From NCBI GenBank assembly GCA_949299115.1, contig CASFZH010000001.1, forward strand, positions 1-64,000: a stretch of 64,000 nucleotides of DNA, read 5' to 3'. Shown one piece after another: positions 53,975 to 63,401 of the stretch (position 1 is the first letter of the stretch; each line of letters begins with the position of its first letter). The position numbers and the translations under genes are program-made. The DNA is from an uncultured Helicobacter sp. Its GTDB lineage: Bacteria > Campylobacterota > Campylobacteria > Campylobacterales > Helicobacteraceae. Under the pieces are notes generated by a model. The model was not told where the DNA came from, ran no database searches, and saw nothing but the letters and a program-made list of their open reading frames with translations.

Positions 53975-56338
53975 TTGAAAAGCAAGAAGAAAAAAAATCA
54001 GGCACATGACAATGAGACTTTAAAAAATATATTAGACTTAAACATACAAGAACCCAATAATAAAATAGAAATATTCTTTAATCTGTTATATCTTAAAAGC
54101 CCTACGCATTACATATTATCTGTAAATCCTATCCATATCCTAAAAGAATATAAAGAAAACAATAAAACTTTCAATGTTTATGAATCTTGTGCAATTTTGC
54201 TGGCATGCAATATGCAAAACTTTGAGATTTTTTTCAAACTTCCAAGTTTTTTAAGTCTTTGTGCAATTTTTACACCAAATTTTATGAAATTGCCAACAAA
54301 ATACTATCTTGATTACATACAATGTTTGCAAGCAAGTATTTTGCATTATATTGATGCAAAAGGTATAAAAGCTGTAATCAAACATCTTAAAACTTTACGA
54401 AAAAACGGGATTATTAGATTCCATGATGCAAAATGTATAGAATCAGCAATGCAGGCTGATTCTACCAATGAACCGTTAAAGACAAAACACACGAGTACAC
54501 AAACTATTCATTCATTTGCATATTTTAGCCCCTCTAAAACTCTTTTACGAGAACAACTTGATAATATTATACAATGCAAAAAGATTCTAAAAAAAATACA
54601 ATGGGCAAATAACTTGGTATTTTTATGCGAACATGATTTTACTAAAAATATAGCTATAATAGGTGGCAAACAAACAGGTAAGGCGGCTTTGCTTGCAACA
54701 TTACTCTATGATAATCAAGAAAATACAAAAAATGATAAGAATTTTGAAGCGATAAGTCCAATAATCTATAGCTATGGTAAAGGATTGCCGCAAATCAAAT
54801 ATATCTCCTTTAATGACTTAACATTATTACAAAAATCTCCTATTGCTGAAATTGCAACCACTATAAAAGCATTAACAGAAACTTTCCATAGTGAACTGAA
54901 ACAAGGCAGTGAAAAAATACCATATGAAGACATTTATCATAATTTTTATCCTAACAATAAAATCCATATTGTAGAATCCATTCATATTTTACGTAAATAC
55001 AATATACTAAAATACCTCACAATTATTAATACCCCATCTCTTATTCCCGCAACCTTACGTCATTTGCAAATTTATAATGCAGTTTTGCAAAGCAATATTA
55101 TTTTATATTGTATTAGAATAGAATCTATTACAAATGATTTGCACGAAATAGAAAATGACATTTTGAATCTCGCACATTTAATCATAAAACCACATATTGA
55201 ATTTCTTTACATCATCTACACAAAGATTGATTCTGTTAATTTAACACTTAAAAAAAGACAAAGCTTTTGTAGCAAGTTAAAAAACGCCATAGAACAAAAA
55301 CTCCCACATAATGAGACACAAAAACAAAAATTACTTAAAAAACTCCAATTTCATTTTGTTGCACAAGATATTGCCTATGCTATAAGGAGCAATTCTGCTT
55401 TGCCAATAGAAAGTGGTTTTGATATATTTTCAAGCGGTATTTCAGAGATTGAAAAACAACTTTTTAAAGATATTTTTAATACACCTATTGCTCACCATAA
55501 TATTAAAATATTAGAAATCACTCTCACATTGTGTAAGAAAAATTATATACATTCCAAACGCAGCGAAGATATAGCAATACAAAATCATATTAAAAATCTT
55601 ACACAAGCACAATTTGATTCTCTATCACATAATCTTAACGACTTAAACATACACTTTCAAGAAGCTTTGAAAAAATTACCAGCAAGATATTCATCATTTT
55701 ACACAGCTTTTACAAATTTACGCGATAATTTATACTCTCAATTTATTCAATCTATAAATTATGAAACAAAAAGACGAACAAATTTTAATATCAAACGATT
55801 AAAAACGTCAACGATTGAAAGCCTAATTGTTGGATTACAAGGTTTATCAGATATTTTGCAGGAGCATTTTTTTAATCTCCATGAATTACAACTGATTGCT
55901 GAAATGTTAAAAACAGATTCCAAGAGCGTTTTTTATACATTCGCATTTACCCCAGAGCATGTAAAAATTTTAGAAACAATTTTTACAGAGTTTCAGACTA
56001 TCATTCAAGGGGGTATTTTCGACGACAGCAATACCATTGTTGCACTACATTTATCAAATCGTTTGGATAGTATTTTGCCAAATCATATTAAAAAACATGA
56101 GATACAAGAATCATCAGTAATCCGTCCAATTCAAGAGAGCTTTGATTATTATTTTTCTCTTTTAGAACGCAATATTGATTTACTTTTTACCAAAAAAATT
56201 GAATCTTTTAAAAACTACATTCATGATGTGCAAATTATTTTAGAATCTTTTTTTATACATTACTATCAAGATTCCACAAATTATGAAGACGAGAATTATG
56301 AAATATTGGATATTTTAGAACATAAGGATAATAAATGA
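53975..56338 (+). CDS. Dynamin-like protein, first of a tandem pair
   Basis: 787 residues, TTG start behind AAGGATGGGAC. Long N-terminal region, then a dynamin-type GTPase domain: P-loop GGKQTGKA (residues 230-237) in which the usual final Ser/Thr is Ala, a G3-like NTPS (352-355), and a clear G4 TKID (416-419). A long helical stalk follows to the end. The order (two adjacent large proteins, overlapping by 4 bases) matches the DLP1/DLP2 pair of Campylobacter (Cj0411/Cj0412), which assemble on membranes as hetero-oligomers. Altered P-loop: weak or no GTP hydrolysis is likely. Confidence 0.7.
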   Translation: MKSKKKKNQAHDNETLKNILDLNIQEPNNKIEIFFNLLYLKSPTHYILSVNPIHILKEYKENNKTFNVYESCAILLACNMQNFEIFFKLPSFLSLCAIFTPNFMKLPTKYYLDYIQCLQASILHYIDAKGIKAVIKHLKTLRKNGIIRFHDAKCIESAMQADSTNEPLKTKHTSTQTIHSFAYFSPSKTLLREQLDNIIQCKKILKKIQWANNLVFLCEHDFTKNIAIIGGKQTGKAALLATLLYDNQENTKNDKNFEAISPIIYSYGKGLPQIKYISFNDLTLLQKSPIAEIATTIKALTETFHSELKQGSEKIPYEDIYHNFYPNNKIHIVESIHILRKYNILKYLTIINTPSLIPATLRHLQIYNAVLQSNIILYCIRIESITNDLHEIENDILNLAHLIIKPHIEFLYIIYTKIDSVNLTLKKRQSFCSKLKNAIEQKLPHNETQKQKLLKKLQFHFVAQDIAYAIRSNSALPIESGFDIFSSGISEIEKQLFKDIFNTPIAHHNIKILEITLTLCKKNYIHSKRSEDIAIQNHIKNLTQAQFDSLSHNLNDLNIHFQEALKKLPARYSSFYTAFTNLRDNLYSQFIQSINYETKRRTNFNIKRLKTSTIESLIVGLQGLSDILQEHFFNLHELQLIAEMLKTDSKSVFYTFAFTPEHVKILETIFTEFQTIIQGGIFDDSNTIVALHLSNRLDSILPNHIKKHEIQESSVIRPIQESFDYYFSLLERNIDLLFTKKIESFKNYIHDVQIILESFFIHYYQDSTNYEDENYEILDILEHKDNK

Positions 56339-58350
56339 ATATATTGGAACAATTTATTCGTGAATATAATGAGCTACATTATAATAGTTTCCATAAAGAA
56401 AGCATAAGCAGTGTTTTTAGCGAAATAAGGCAAGTAGAAAAGATTATGACAAATCCGAAATTTTATCCCAACGATGAAATGAAAAGTTTTTACAAAAATC
56501 TACGCGAACGTTATAATGCACCTTTTAAAATTATGCTAATAGGAAAGCATGCTTTAGCAAAAATTATTTTTATCAATGTGTTACTAAAAGATTCTGTTAT
56601 CCCGCTACATAATATGTTGGCTCAAAAAAAAATTATTATTAAATTTTCTCCTTATAACTTTAGTCGAATCCATTATAAAACAAATGCAATAGACACTAAT
56701 TTACACGCATTTGATTGCACACAGGCAAATCTTGAGGAAGTCGAATATTTTGAAATTTTTACAAATGCTGAAATATTACGTAATATTGAAATTATCAAAG
56801 ATTCTGATGAAATTAATAAAAAAACGATTTCTACAACAAAAGAAGCAGATATGTTGCTTTGGATTTTAGAGCTGAAAAGTAAAATAAATTATCATGATAT
56901 TCTTATTAAAATAATGAAAAAAAAGCCAATTATAGCTATTTTAACACATACTAGCAAAATTTTTAATAGCAATGAACTCTTAGAGCAAATTTCAGCTGAA
57001 ACAAATAACCTTAATACACAGTTTGGCATACAACAAATATATGACATTGATTTATGGAATCTTTTTTACGAATACAAGCTTGATGAAAAATTTATGTTTC
57101 ACAAGACCTTTATTGCTCTTGCTAAACAGACTACACAGACAAAAACAAAGACGAATGAAAATGTGTTTACATATATGGAAAATGCAAAGCACAATATAGA
57201 ATCTTTTTATGCACAAAAACACAAATCTCAATTTCACCCCATTACTGCTGCTGATAACACAATGCAACACGATACATTGCAAAATCTCACAGAATCAATC
57301 CATAAAAATTTGCAAAACCTAGAAATAATACGAGGTTCCATGCTTTTAAAAGAAGCTCTTGAAAAAAACAAAATTATAGATTCTCACTATAAATCTCTTT
57401 TTGAGCATTATAGAATCCTTGATGACTCGTATCACAAAGCCAATCTTATTCTTATTGCCAAAACCATTAAATTACACGATGAATACAGATATGAGGTATT
57501 ACATACTATTTCAAAAAGTTTAAAAAAATATCTTGATAGTATTGTAGATAGTATTTTAGATAATGTTGAATCCATTAGAATACGGACACGTCCGAGTATG
57601 CCAAGTTTTTTTGACATACTCACAAATCGTAGAATTGTATACCAAAGCTTTCAAATTAATAATGAAACCGTATTAAAAGAATTAGAAGATTCTCAAAGTC
57701 TTCTAGCAAGAAAATATAAAAGTTTGCTTACAAAAATCAATCGTTTTGATATGTATGTTAACCAAAATGTTGTAGACAATCTAGAATCATTTAGTTTTGT
57801 TATTGAAGAATGGATTAGAAAAGGACATCATCTTGTTTTACAAAAAAAACCATCTTTTATTAGCATTGAACCATATCTTAGTTTAGAAGAATTTAATTTA
57901 AGTGTCCATACACATTTTACAAAAAAACATCACACTATTATACGAGATTTTGTTGATACAATGCAGTCTAATCTATTAGCTTTAAGCATATGGGTACAAG
58001 CAACAAAAAAAGTTTTGTTTGAATGTGTGATTAGCCATCTAGAAAAAAAATTCCAACATGATAAAAATCTTGCAAAGAATTGTAAAGCAAAAGAAATCAA
58101 ACCACTTGACAGAGATTTTTTGATAAATACCATTCTTAATATTTTACCAGAGGAGATTCAAAGACTATTTTGTGAACTACCGAGTACAAAAGGCACTTTA
58201 GATAATATTCCAGCATTATTGCATGCAGAAACAAAAGAAAATGAAAAAATTATTCGCTACCGTATACGTGAAATTATAGATTTACGTCAAAATGTGAAAG
58301 TCGCAACAAAAATATTAGAAAATGCTATTGCTGCTTACGCAAAAACATGA
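56335..58350 (+). CDS. Dynamin-like protein, second of the pair
   Basis: 671 residues. The region matching the GTPase P-loop reads MLIGKHALAKIIFINVLL (GKHALAKI at 70-77), so the GK-Ser/Thr is absent; IAILTHTSKIF may be the remains of G4. Helical stalk (LKKYLDSIVDSILDNVESIR) and paddle-like region follow. It overlaps the first gene (ATGA), so the two are made in fixed ratio. Inferred: a pair in which both members have lost part of the nucleotide site and the second more so. Membrane remodelling or protection are the usual roles. Confidence 0.65.
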   Translation: MNILEQFIREYNELHYNSFHKESISSVFSEIRQVEKIMTNPKFYPNDEMKSFYKNLRERYNAPFKIMLIGKHALAKIIFINVLLKDSVIPLHNMLAQKKIIIKFSPYNFSRIHYKTNAIDTNLHAFDCTQANLEEVEYFEIFTNAEILRNIEIIKDSDEINKKTISTTKEADMLLWILELKSKINYHDILIKIMKKKPIIAILTHTSKIFNSNELLEQISAETNNLNTQFGIQQIYDIDLWNLFYEYKLDEKFMFHKTFIALAKQTTQTKTKTNENVFTYMENAKHNIESFYAQKHKSQFHPITAADNTMQHDTLQNLTESIHKNLQNLEIIRGSMLLKEALEKNKIIDSHYKSLFEHYRILDDSYHKANLILIAKTIKLHDEYRYEVLHTISKSLKKYLDSIVDSILDNVESIRIRTRPSMPSFFDILTNRRIVYQSFQINNETVLKELEDSQSLLARKYKSLLTKINRFDMYVNQNVVDNLESFSFVIEEWIRKGHHLVLQKKPSFISIEPYLSLEEFNLSVHTHFTKKHHTIIRDFVDTMQSNLLALSIWVQATKKVLFECVISHLEKKFQHDKNLAKNCKAKEIKPLDRDFLINTILNILPEEIQRLFCELPSTKGTLDNIPALLHAETKENEKIIRYRIREIIDLRQNVKVATKILENAIAAYAKT

Positions 58351-58514
58351 AAGACATTATTAATGTAGATATGTGTATTACCACAATATCGTTTATTGTA
58401 TGGCTATTGTATGACTTCTTGTTAACTTTTATTAAAAAAGGTAGTCAAGGTAACTATATTTTAGATACAATAATCATATATTTTATTACTATATTATGAG
58501 CAAAGGAACACTTC

Positions 58515-60134
58515 ATGGATATAAATAAGTATAAAAAAATTGAGAACGCTACTTCCTTTGGTCAAAAAGATGCCATAAAAATTGGCATAGTGTTATTATT
58601 TTTTATTGTAATTTCAGCCATAGCCATTATTAGTAGCCATTCTATTAGTAACTACGTTATATTAATATTTGCTACGGTGGTAGGTGGCTATATGGCACTA
58701 AATATTGGTGCTAATGATGTAGCAAATAATGTTGGTCCTGCGGTTGGTTCTCATGCCATCACACTTGTTGGAGCAATTATTATTGCAGCTATTGCAGAAG
58801 CTCTAGGTGCAATAATAGCAGGAAAAGATGTTGTAGATACTATAAAATCTGGCATTATTTCTCCTCATGCGTTACAAGATTCTAAAACTTTTGTCTATGT
58901 TATGCTTGCTGCATTGACTTCTGGAGCCATATGGCTACATATTGCTACCGCATTAGGAGCCCCTGTTTCTACAACACATTCTCTTGTAGGGGGAGTATTA
59001 GGTGCTGGAATTATGGCAGGGGGTTTTGGCATAGCAAATTGGGGTGTTATGGGCGAAATTGCATTAAGCTGGGTTGTATCACCAGTTCTTGGTGGGCTTA
59101 TCTCTATGACTTTCCTAATTATCATAAAACGTTCCATTACATATCAAAATGACAAACGAAGTGCTGCAAAAAAAGTTGTACCTATTCTTATTTTTATAAT
59201 GACTTGGTGTTTTAGTGTCTATCTTGTTCAAAAAACAAATCTTTTTCCTATTAGTCTTGGTGTAGGCACATTAATTGGTTTAATAATCGCCATAATTATT
59301 TATTTTATATCAAGACCGCTTATTATTAAAAAAGCAGAAACTCTCTCCAACACAAAAGAAGGCATAAATGAGCTTTTTACAGTCCCTCTTATATTCTCTG
59401 CTGCACTTTTAAGCTTTGCACATGGTGCCAATGATGTAGCAAATGCCATTGGTCCTTTAGCAGGAATATACGATGCTATATCACAAGCCAATAATGAGAT
59501 AGGCGGCAAAGCAAACGTTCCTTTTTGGATTATGCTTATTGGGGGACTCGGAATCTCTTTAGGATTAGCACTTTATGGACCAAGACTTATTCGCACAGTT
59601 GGCAGTGAGATTACAGAATTAGATAAAATGCGTGCATTTTGTGTGGCACTTTCAGCAGCCATTACTGTGCTTATTGCCTCACAATTAGGACTACCTGTAA
59701 GCTCGACGCATATTGCTATTGGGGCAATTTTTGGTGTTGGGTTTTTGCGTGAATATCTCAAAAAACGATACCTCGATATGCAACAGGCTATTGTTGAAGC
59801 ACATAAAGGTAGAGATGAAGAGATGGTGGAAAGATTTTTGAACAAATTTCATAGAGCTAATATACATAAAAAGAAAGAAATGTTGCAATCTCTTAAAAAT
59901 ATTGCCCCAAAATCTGATAAAAAATCCAATATCAACATAAAAACAAAAAATACGGAATTGCCAATGTTAAGAAAAAAAGAAGTAAAATCACTTAAAAAAG
60001 CATATAAACAAGAATTGGTAAGACGTAGTGCAATCAATCGTATTATTGCTTCATGGCTCGTAACTGTGCCTTTATCTGTTGTATTTGGAGCTATATCTTA
60101 TTATTTAATTGCAAAAATTGGTATTGTGATTTAA
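58515..60134 (+). CDS. pit: Low-affinity inorganic phosphate transporter
   Basis: 539 residues. PHO4/Pit family with the two signature repeats: NIGANDVANNVGPAVGS and AHGANDVANAIGPLAG. ALGAPVSTTHSLVGG and SQLGLPVSSTHIAIGA are the second pair. About 11 membrane helices, with a Lys-rich cytoplasmic insert between residues about 415 and 500 (RFLNKFHRANIHKKKEML, then many Lys). Proton-coupled phosphate uptake. The ribosome-binding site AAAGGAAC precedes it. Confidence 0.93.
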   Translation: MDINKYKKIENATSFGQKDAIKIGIVLLFFIVISAIAIISSHSISNYVILIFATVVGGYMALNIGANDVANNVGPAVGSHAITLVGAIIIAAIAEALGAIIAGKDVVDTIKSGIISPHALQDSKTFVYVMLAALTSGAIWLHIATALGAPVSTTHSLVGGVLGAGIMAGGFGIANWGVMGEIALSWVVSPVLGGLISMTFLIIIKRSITYQNDKRSAAKKVVPILIFIMTWCFSVYLVQKTNLFPISLGVGTLIGLIIAIIIYFISRPLIIKKAETLSNTKEGINELFTVPLIFSAALLSFAHGANDVANAIGPLAGIYDAISQANNEIGGKANVPFWIMLIGGLGISLGLALYGPRLIRTVGSEITELDKMRAFCVALSAAITVLIASQLGLPVSSTHIAIGAIFGVGFLREYLKKRYLDMQQAIVEAHKGRDEEMVERFLNKFHRANIHKKKEMLQSLKNIAPKSDKKSNINIKTKNTELPMLRKKEVKSLKKAYKQELVRRSAINRIIASWLVTVPLSVVFGAISYYLIAKIGIVI

Positions 60135-60711
60135 ATACCAAACACAATACGATAAATAGAATATTAGACAATGAAAAAATGACATCGTAATACTAATTTT
60201 AAAGAGCTATTACAACATTTTAATATTGTAATAGCAACACAATTCTACTCCATGCAGCAAAACTTTACACAGTAAACAGAATCACTAGAGAAACTTGATT
60301 ACATATTTTTGTATATCATAAATAAAAACACTATCTATTTTTTATGGCTTTATATCATACTCTCACATAAACAGAGATTCTAAAGCGAATAAAACAAGAA
60401 ATACGTGATATAAAAAGCAAACATACTCTATAATTATGCCTTTATGGTTATAATTTGCAAGATATTACCATAATGTCATCATATTTGAGCAAGACATCAT
60501 AGATTAAGATTCACATTACAATCTTTCAAGATTATAATAGCATTGTGAAACTTTTACTATTACAAGTACAAGTTTTTTATAATATCAGAATGTTTGAATC
60601 GCATATTCTCAACAAAATTTCAGCTAATGTATTATATGATTATAAAATTTATATTTTTAAGAATCAAAGAGTTCTACAAATGTATTCTTTATCTCTTGTG
60701 AAGGAAGTAGT
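60135..60711. other. Spacer with one hairpin
   Basis: 577 bases. At 60206-60235 GCTATTACAA pairs with TTGTAATAGC, 10-base loop, about 70 bases after the pit stop, without a T-run. Nothing else seen. Confidence 0.4.
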
Positions 60712-61389
60712 ATGAATTTAGATGAATATAAACACAAAGCACAGACAAATGAAGATTGGACACCGGGTTGGGAAGCCATTGAGCATGCCTTTAACATCAT
60801 TTATCCCAATCAAAAACCAAAGCATTATGCTACCAATCTTAGCACACGTGCAAATTTAGGTGGAGACCAATATCTTGACGGATATAGCATTTATACTTCT
60901 GAACACGGTTATCAACATATCGTTACATTTGGTATGAGCGAACTCTATGTTAATGAAGAATCTTTTGGTGGGAAATGGAGTGGTTGGGGTTATGAAATGA
61001 CATGCAAAATACTAGCACAAAACCCTCAAGATTGTCTCTGGATTCTTAACACTTTAGCAAATATTGCCTTTTTTACCAATACACAGAATAATTTTTTGGA
61101 GAATCTGCAGTTTATCGCAGGAGATGGTAAATCGCTTGATAGAACGACAGAATCTGCTATCACATCTTTAATAATAACACATGATACAGAAATAGCAAGT
61201 GTGGATACACCACATGGAAGACTTGACTTTTTGCAATTAGTTGGCATTACTCAAAAAGAACTTGAATGGATTATGCAATATGAAGATACAGAAGAAAGTA
61301 AGAAAAAAATTCAAGAACTAATTTATCGCATGCAAGATGATAACCCATATCTAGTAACAGATATGCAAAGGACACAAAATTATGTATAA
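60712..61389 (+). CDS. SUFU-domain protein (immunity-type)
   Basis: 225 residues, soluble. Suppressor-of-fused domain: WTPGWEAIEHAF, HYATNLSTRANLGGDQYLDG, HIVTFGMSELYVNEESFGGK, WSGWGYEMTCKIL, and DTPHGRLDFLQLVGITQKEL. Bacterial SUFU proteins are widely found as immunity proteins for polymorphic nuclease toxins. No toxin or secretion gene is adjacent, so this is an orphan here. The ribosome-binding site AAGGAAG is 5 bases before ATG. Confidence 0.88.
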   Translation: MNLDEYKHKAQTNEDWTPGWEAIEHAFNIIYPNQKPKHYATNLSTRANLGGDQYLDGYSIYTSEHGYQHIVTFGMSELYVNEESFGGKWSGWGYEMTCKILAQNPQDCLWILNTLANIAFFTNTQNNFLENLQFIAGDGKSLDRTTESAITSLIITHDTEIASVDTPHGRLDFLQLVGITQKELEWIMQYEDTEESKKKIQELIYRMQDDNPYLVTDMQRTQNYV

Positions 61390-61527
61390 ATCATATTAAG
61401 TCTATGCCCCAAACCCACATATCATTGGTTATCAAAATCAAACTATTGATGAAAGCTATTTAGTGGCTAAAAATATGTATCGAATTATAATTTTATGATA
61501 CAATTTTAAACAATTTCATTTTTTGGA

Positions 61528-62790
61528 ATGTATAAAATGGTTTGTATACAAAAAATATACATAAAATTATTTGTGTTACTCTATTGTATTCCTCTCTATG
61601 CAATCGATTTGCAAGAGGTTATCAAAATGGCTTTAAACAATAATTATCAACTTGAAAACAAAAAATATCTTATAGAATCGAGCAAATACAATACGAAAAG
61701 TCAGCACACACTTTTTATGCCAAGTGTAACTTTTGGATACACATTTAATCATCGTGCTCCACAAAATAGGGCTTCCTATTCTTCCAATACTCTTAATATT
61801 TCTGGTCAAATGAATCTCTTCAATGGTATGCAAGATTTTTATACATACAAAAAATCAAAAACAAATATAAAAATACAAGAAAATAATTTAGATTCTAATC
61901 GTAATGATATTGTGTTAAACACAAAACTTACTTACATTAAAATTTTAGAAAATAAAGAATCACTCAAAATCGCAAAAGATTCCATCAAATTATTGGAATT
62001 ACAACTTGCCCAAGCCACACAATTTTATGTGCACGGTATTAGTGATAAAAGTGCAGTATTAAGTGTTGAAGTAAATCTTGCAAATGCTAAAATAGAGCTT
62101 ACAAGGGTACAAGTAGATTTATATTATAATCTTGATATTTTACAAAAGTTAAGTGGTTTACTTCTCAATGCAGAATCTTTAGAAGAAATTGAAGTACAAG
62201 AAAATATTAGTTACGAAAAAGATAATTTATTGGAGATAATTTATGCAAATAATCCGCAAATGCGGGCTATTCGATTATCTATGGAACAAAATAGATTTGA
62301 TAAAAAAATAGCAGAGGGGAAATATTATCCACAGCTAGACATTAATGCAGCAAAATATTGGTATCTTACGGGAGCAAATACTTCTCTTGTAAATTTTGGA
62401 TTACAATCGCAAGTCAGAGTCGATGCCACTTGGAATCTTTTTAATAGTTATGCTGCCTTTTTTACAATACAAAGTGCACGGGCAAATACTCTAGCTCTTA
62501 ATGCACAAATTTTAGATTTGCGTAAAGATATTGCAACAGAGCTTTCGAATTTACTCAATAGTCTTAATGTTGCTAAAGAACAATTAAATCTTGCAAAAGT
62601 CGCTCTTACACAAGCTGAAGAAAATTACCGTATTGTAAGCAATCGATACCAACAAAATATTGCTAATTATATTGAGCTTTTAAATGCAGAGCTCCTACTT
62701 ACGAATGCAAAAAGTTCGCTAGTAACTGCAAGATATGAAATTGCTATGAATATTGCAAGAATCGAACATTTACAAAATCATCAATTCTGA
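61528..62790 (+). CDS. TolC-family outer-membrane efflux protein
   Basis: 420 residues. Signal peptide (YKMVCIQKIYIKLFVLLYCI, cut near LYA-I). Two OEP repeats made of long amphipathic helices (LNLAKVALTQAEENYRIVSN, RYQQNIANYIELLNAELLLT) with the GISDKSAVLSVEVNLANAKI hinge. The trimer would form an outer-membrane and periplasmic channel for an RND, ABC or MFS pump; no membrane-fusion or pump gene follows, unlike the H. pylori hefABC order. Only a PAP2 gene is downstream. Confidence 0.87.
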   Translation: MYKMVCIQKIYIKLFVLLYCIPLYAIDLQEVIKMALNNNYQLENKKYLIESSKYNTKSQHTLFMPSVTFGYTFNHRAPQNRASYSSNTLNISGQMNLFNGMQDFYTYKKSKTNIKIQENNLDSNRNDIVLNTKLTYIKILENKESLKIAKDSIKLLELQLAQATQFYVHGISDKSAVLSVEVNLANAKIELTRVQVDLYYNLDILQKLSGLLLNAESLEEIEVQENISYEKDNLLEIIYANNPQMRAIRLSMEQNRFDKKIAEGKYYPQLDINAAKYWYLTGANTSLVNFGLQSQVRVDATWNLFNSYAAFFTIQSARANTLALNAQILDLRKDIATELSNLLNSLNVAKEQLNLAKVALTQAEENYRIVSNRYQQNIANYIELLNAELLLTNAKSSLVTARYEIAMNIARIEHLQNHQF

Positions 62791-62816
62791 AGTATCATAT
62801 TATAAAAGGAATAATT

Positions 62817-63356
62817 TTGGATATAAAAACAAAAGCTATTTGGATTTATGTAATGCTATATTGCGGCATTGTTATTATTGTTTATGGAATCTGGTCTTAT
62901 GATGTCGAATTATATGGAGATATTTTTCAGTTCTTACCTTTATATTTTGGTATTTTTATGTTATATAAAAGGGATTATAAAAATATTATTCTACTACTCA
63001 TTGTTGCTTGCATAACATTAGGCTTGACTTTTCTTATTAAACATATCTTTACATTAATAGCCTTGCATTATGGTGAAGAGTATGCCTATATAGCAAAGCG
63101 TCCCACAGAATCACGATATAATGCCTTTCCAAGCGGGCATACAACATCGGCATTCATTGCACTTGGCTTTATGGTGCATTTTTATGCAAAAAGATGGGTT
63201 TTTCCATGTTTGTTTCTAGCTGTTTTAGTCGCATTTTCACGCGTTATAACCTTATGGCATACCCCATTACAAGTCTGTGCGGGTGCTATTAATGGTTTTA
63301 GTGTGAGCTTTTTACTAACATTATGGCTCAAAAATATACATTTTCTTAAGAAATAG
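62817..63356 (+). CDS. PAP2-family membrane phosphatase
   Basis: 179 residues, TTG start behind AAAGGAATAAT, 26 bases after the TolC-type gene. Five to six helices. Phosphatase motifs: KRPTESRYNAFP, PSGHTTSAF (catalytic His) and SRVITLWHTPLQVCAGAI (Arg and nucleophile-type His). Candidates are undecaprenyl-diphosphate phosphatase or lipid A phosphatase (LpxE/LpxF-like); sequence alone does not decide. Confidence 0.85.
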   Translation: MDIKTKAIWIYVMLYCGIVIIVYGIWSYDVELYGDIFQFLPLYFGIFMLYKRDYKNIILLLIVACITLGLTFLIKHIFTLIALHYGEEYAYIAKRPTESRYNAFPSGHTTSAFIALGFMVHFYAKRWVFPCLFLAVLVAFSRVITLWHTPLQVCAGAINGFSVSFLLTLWLKNIHFLKK

Positions 63357-63401
63357 TAATTTCTTGTTTTTTATGTGGATATTGTAACTGCTATTATAGA
63401 A

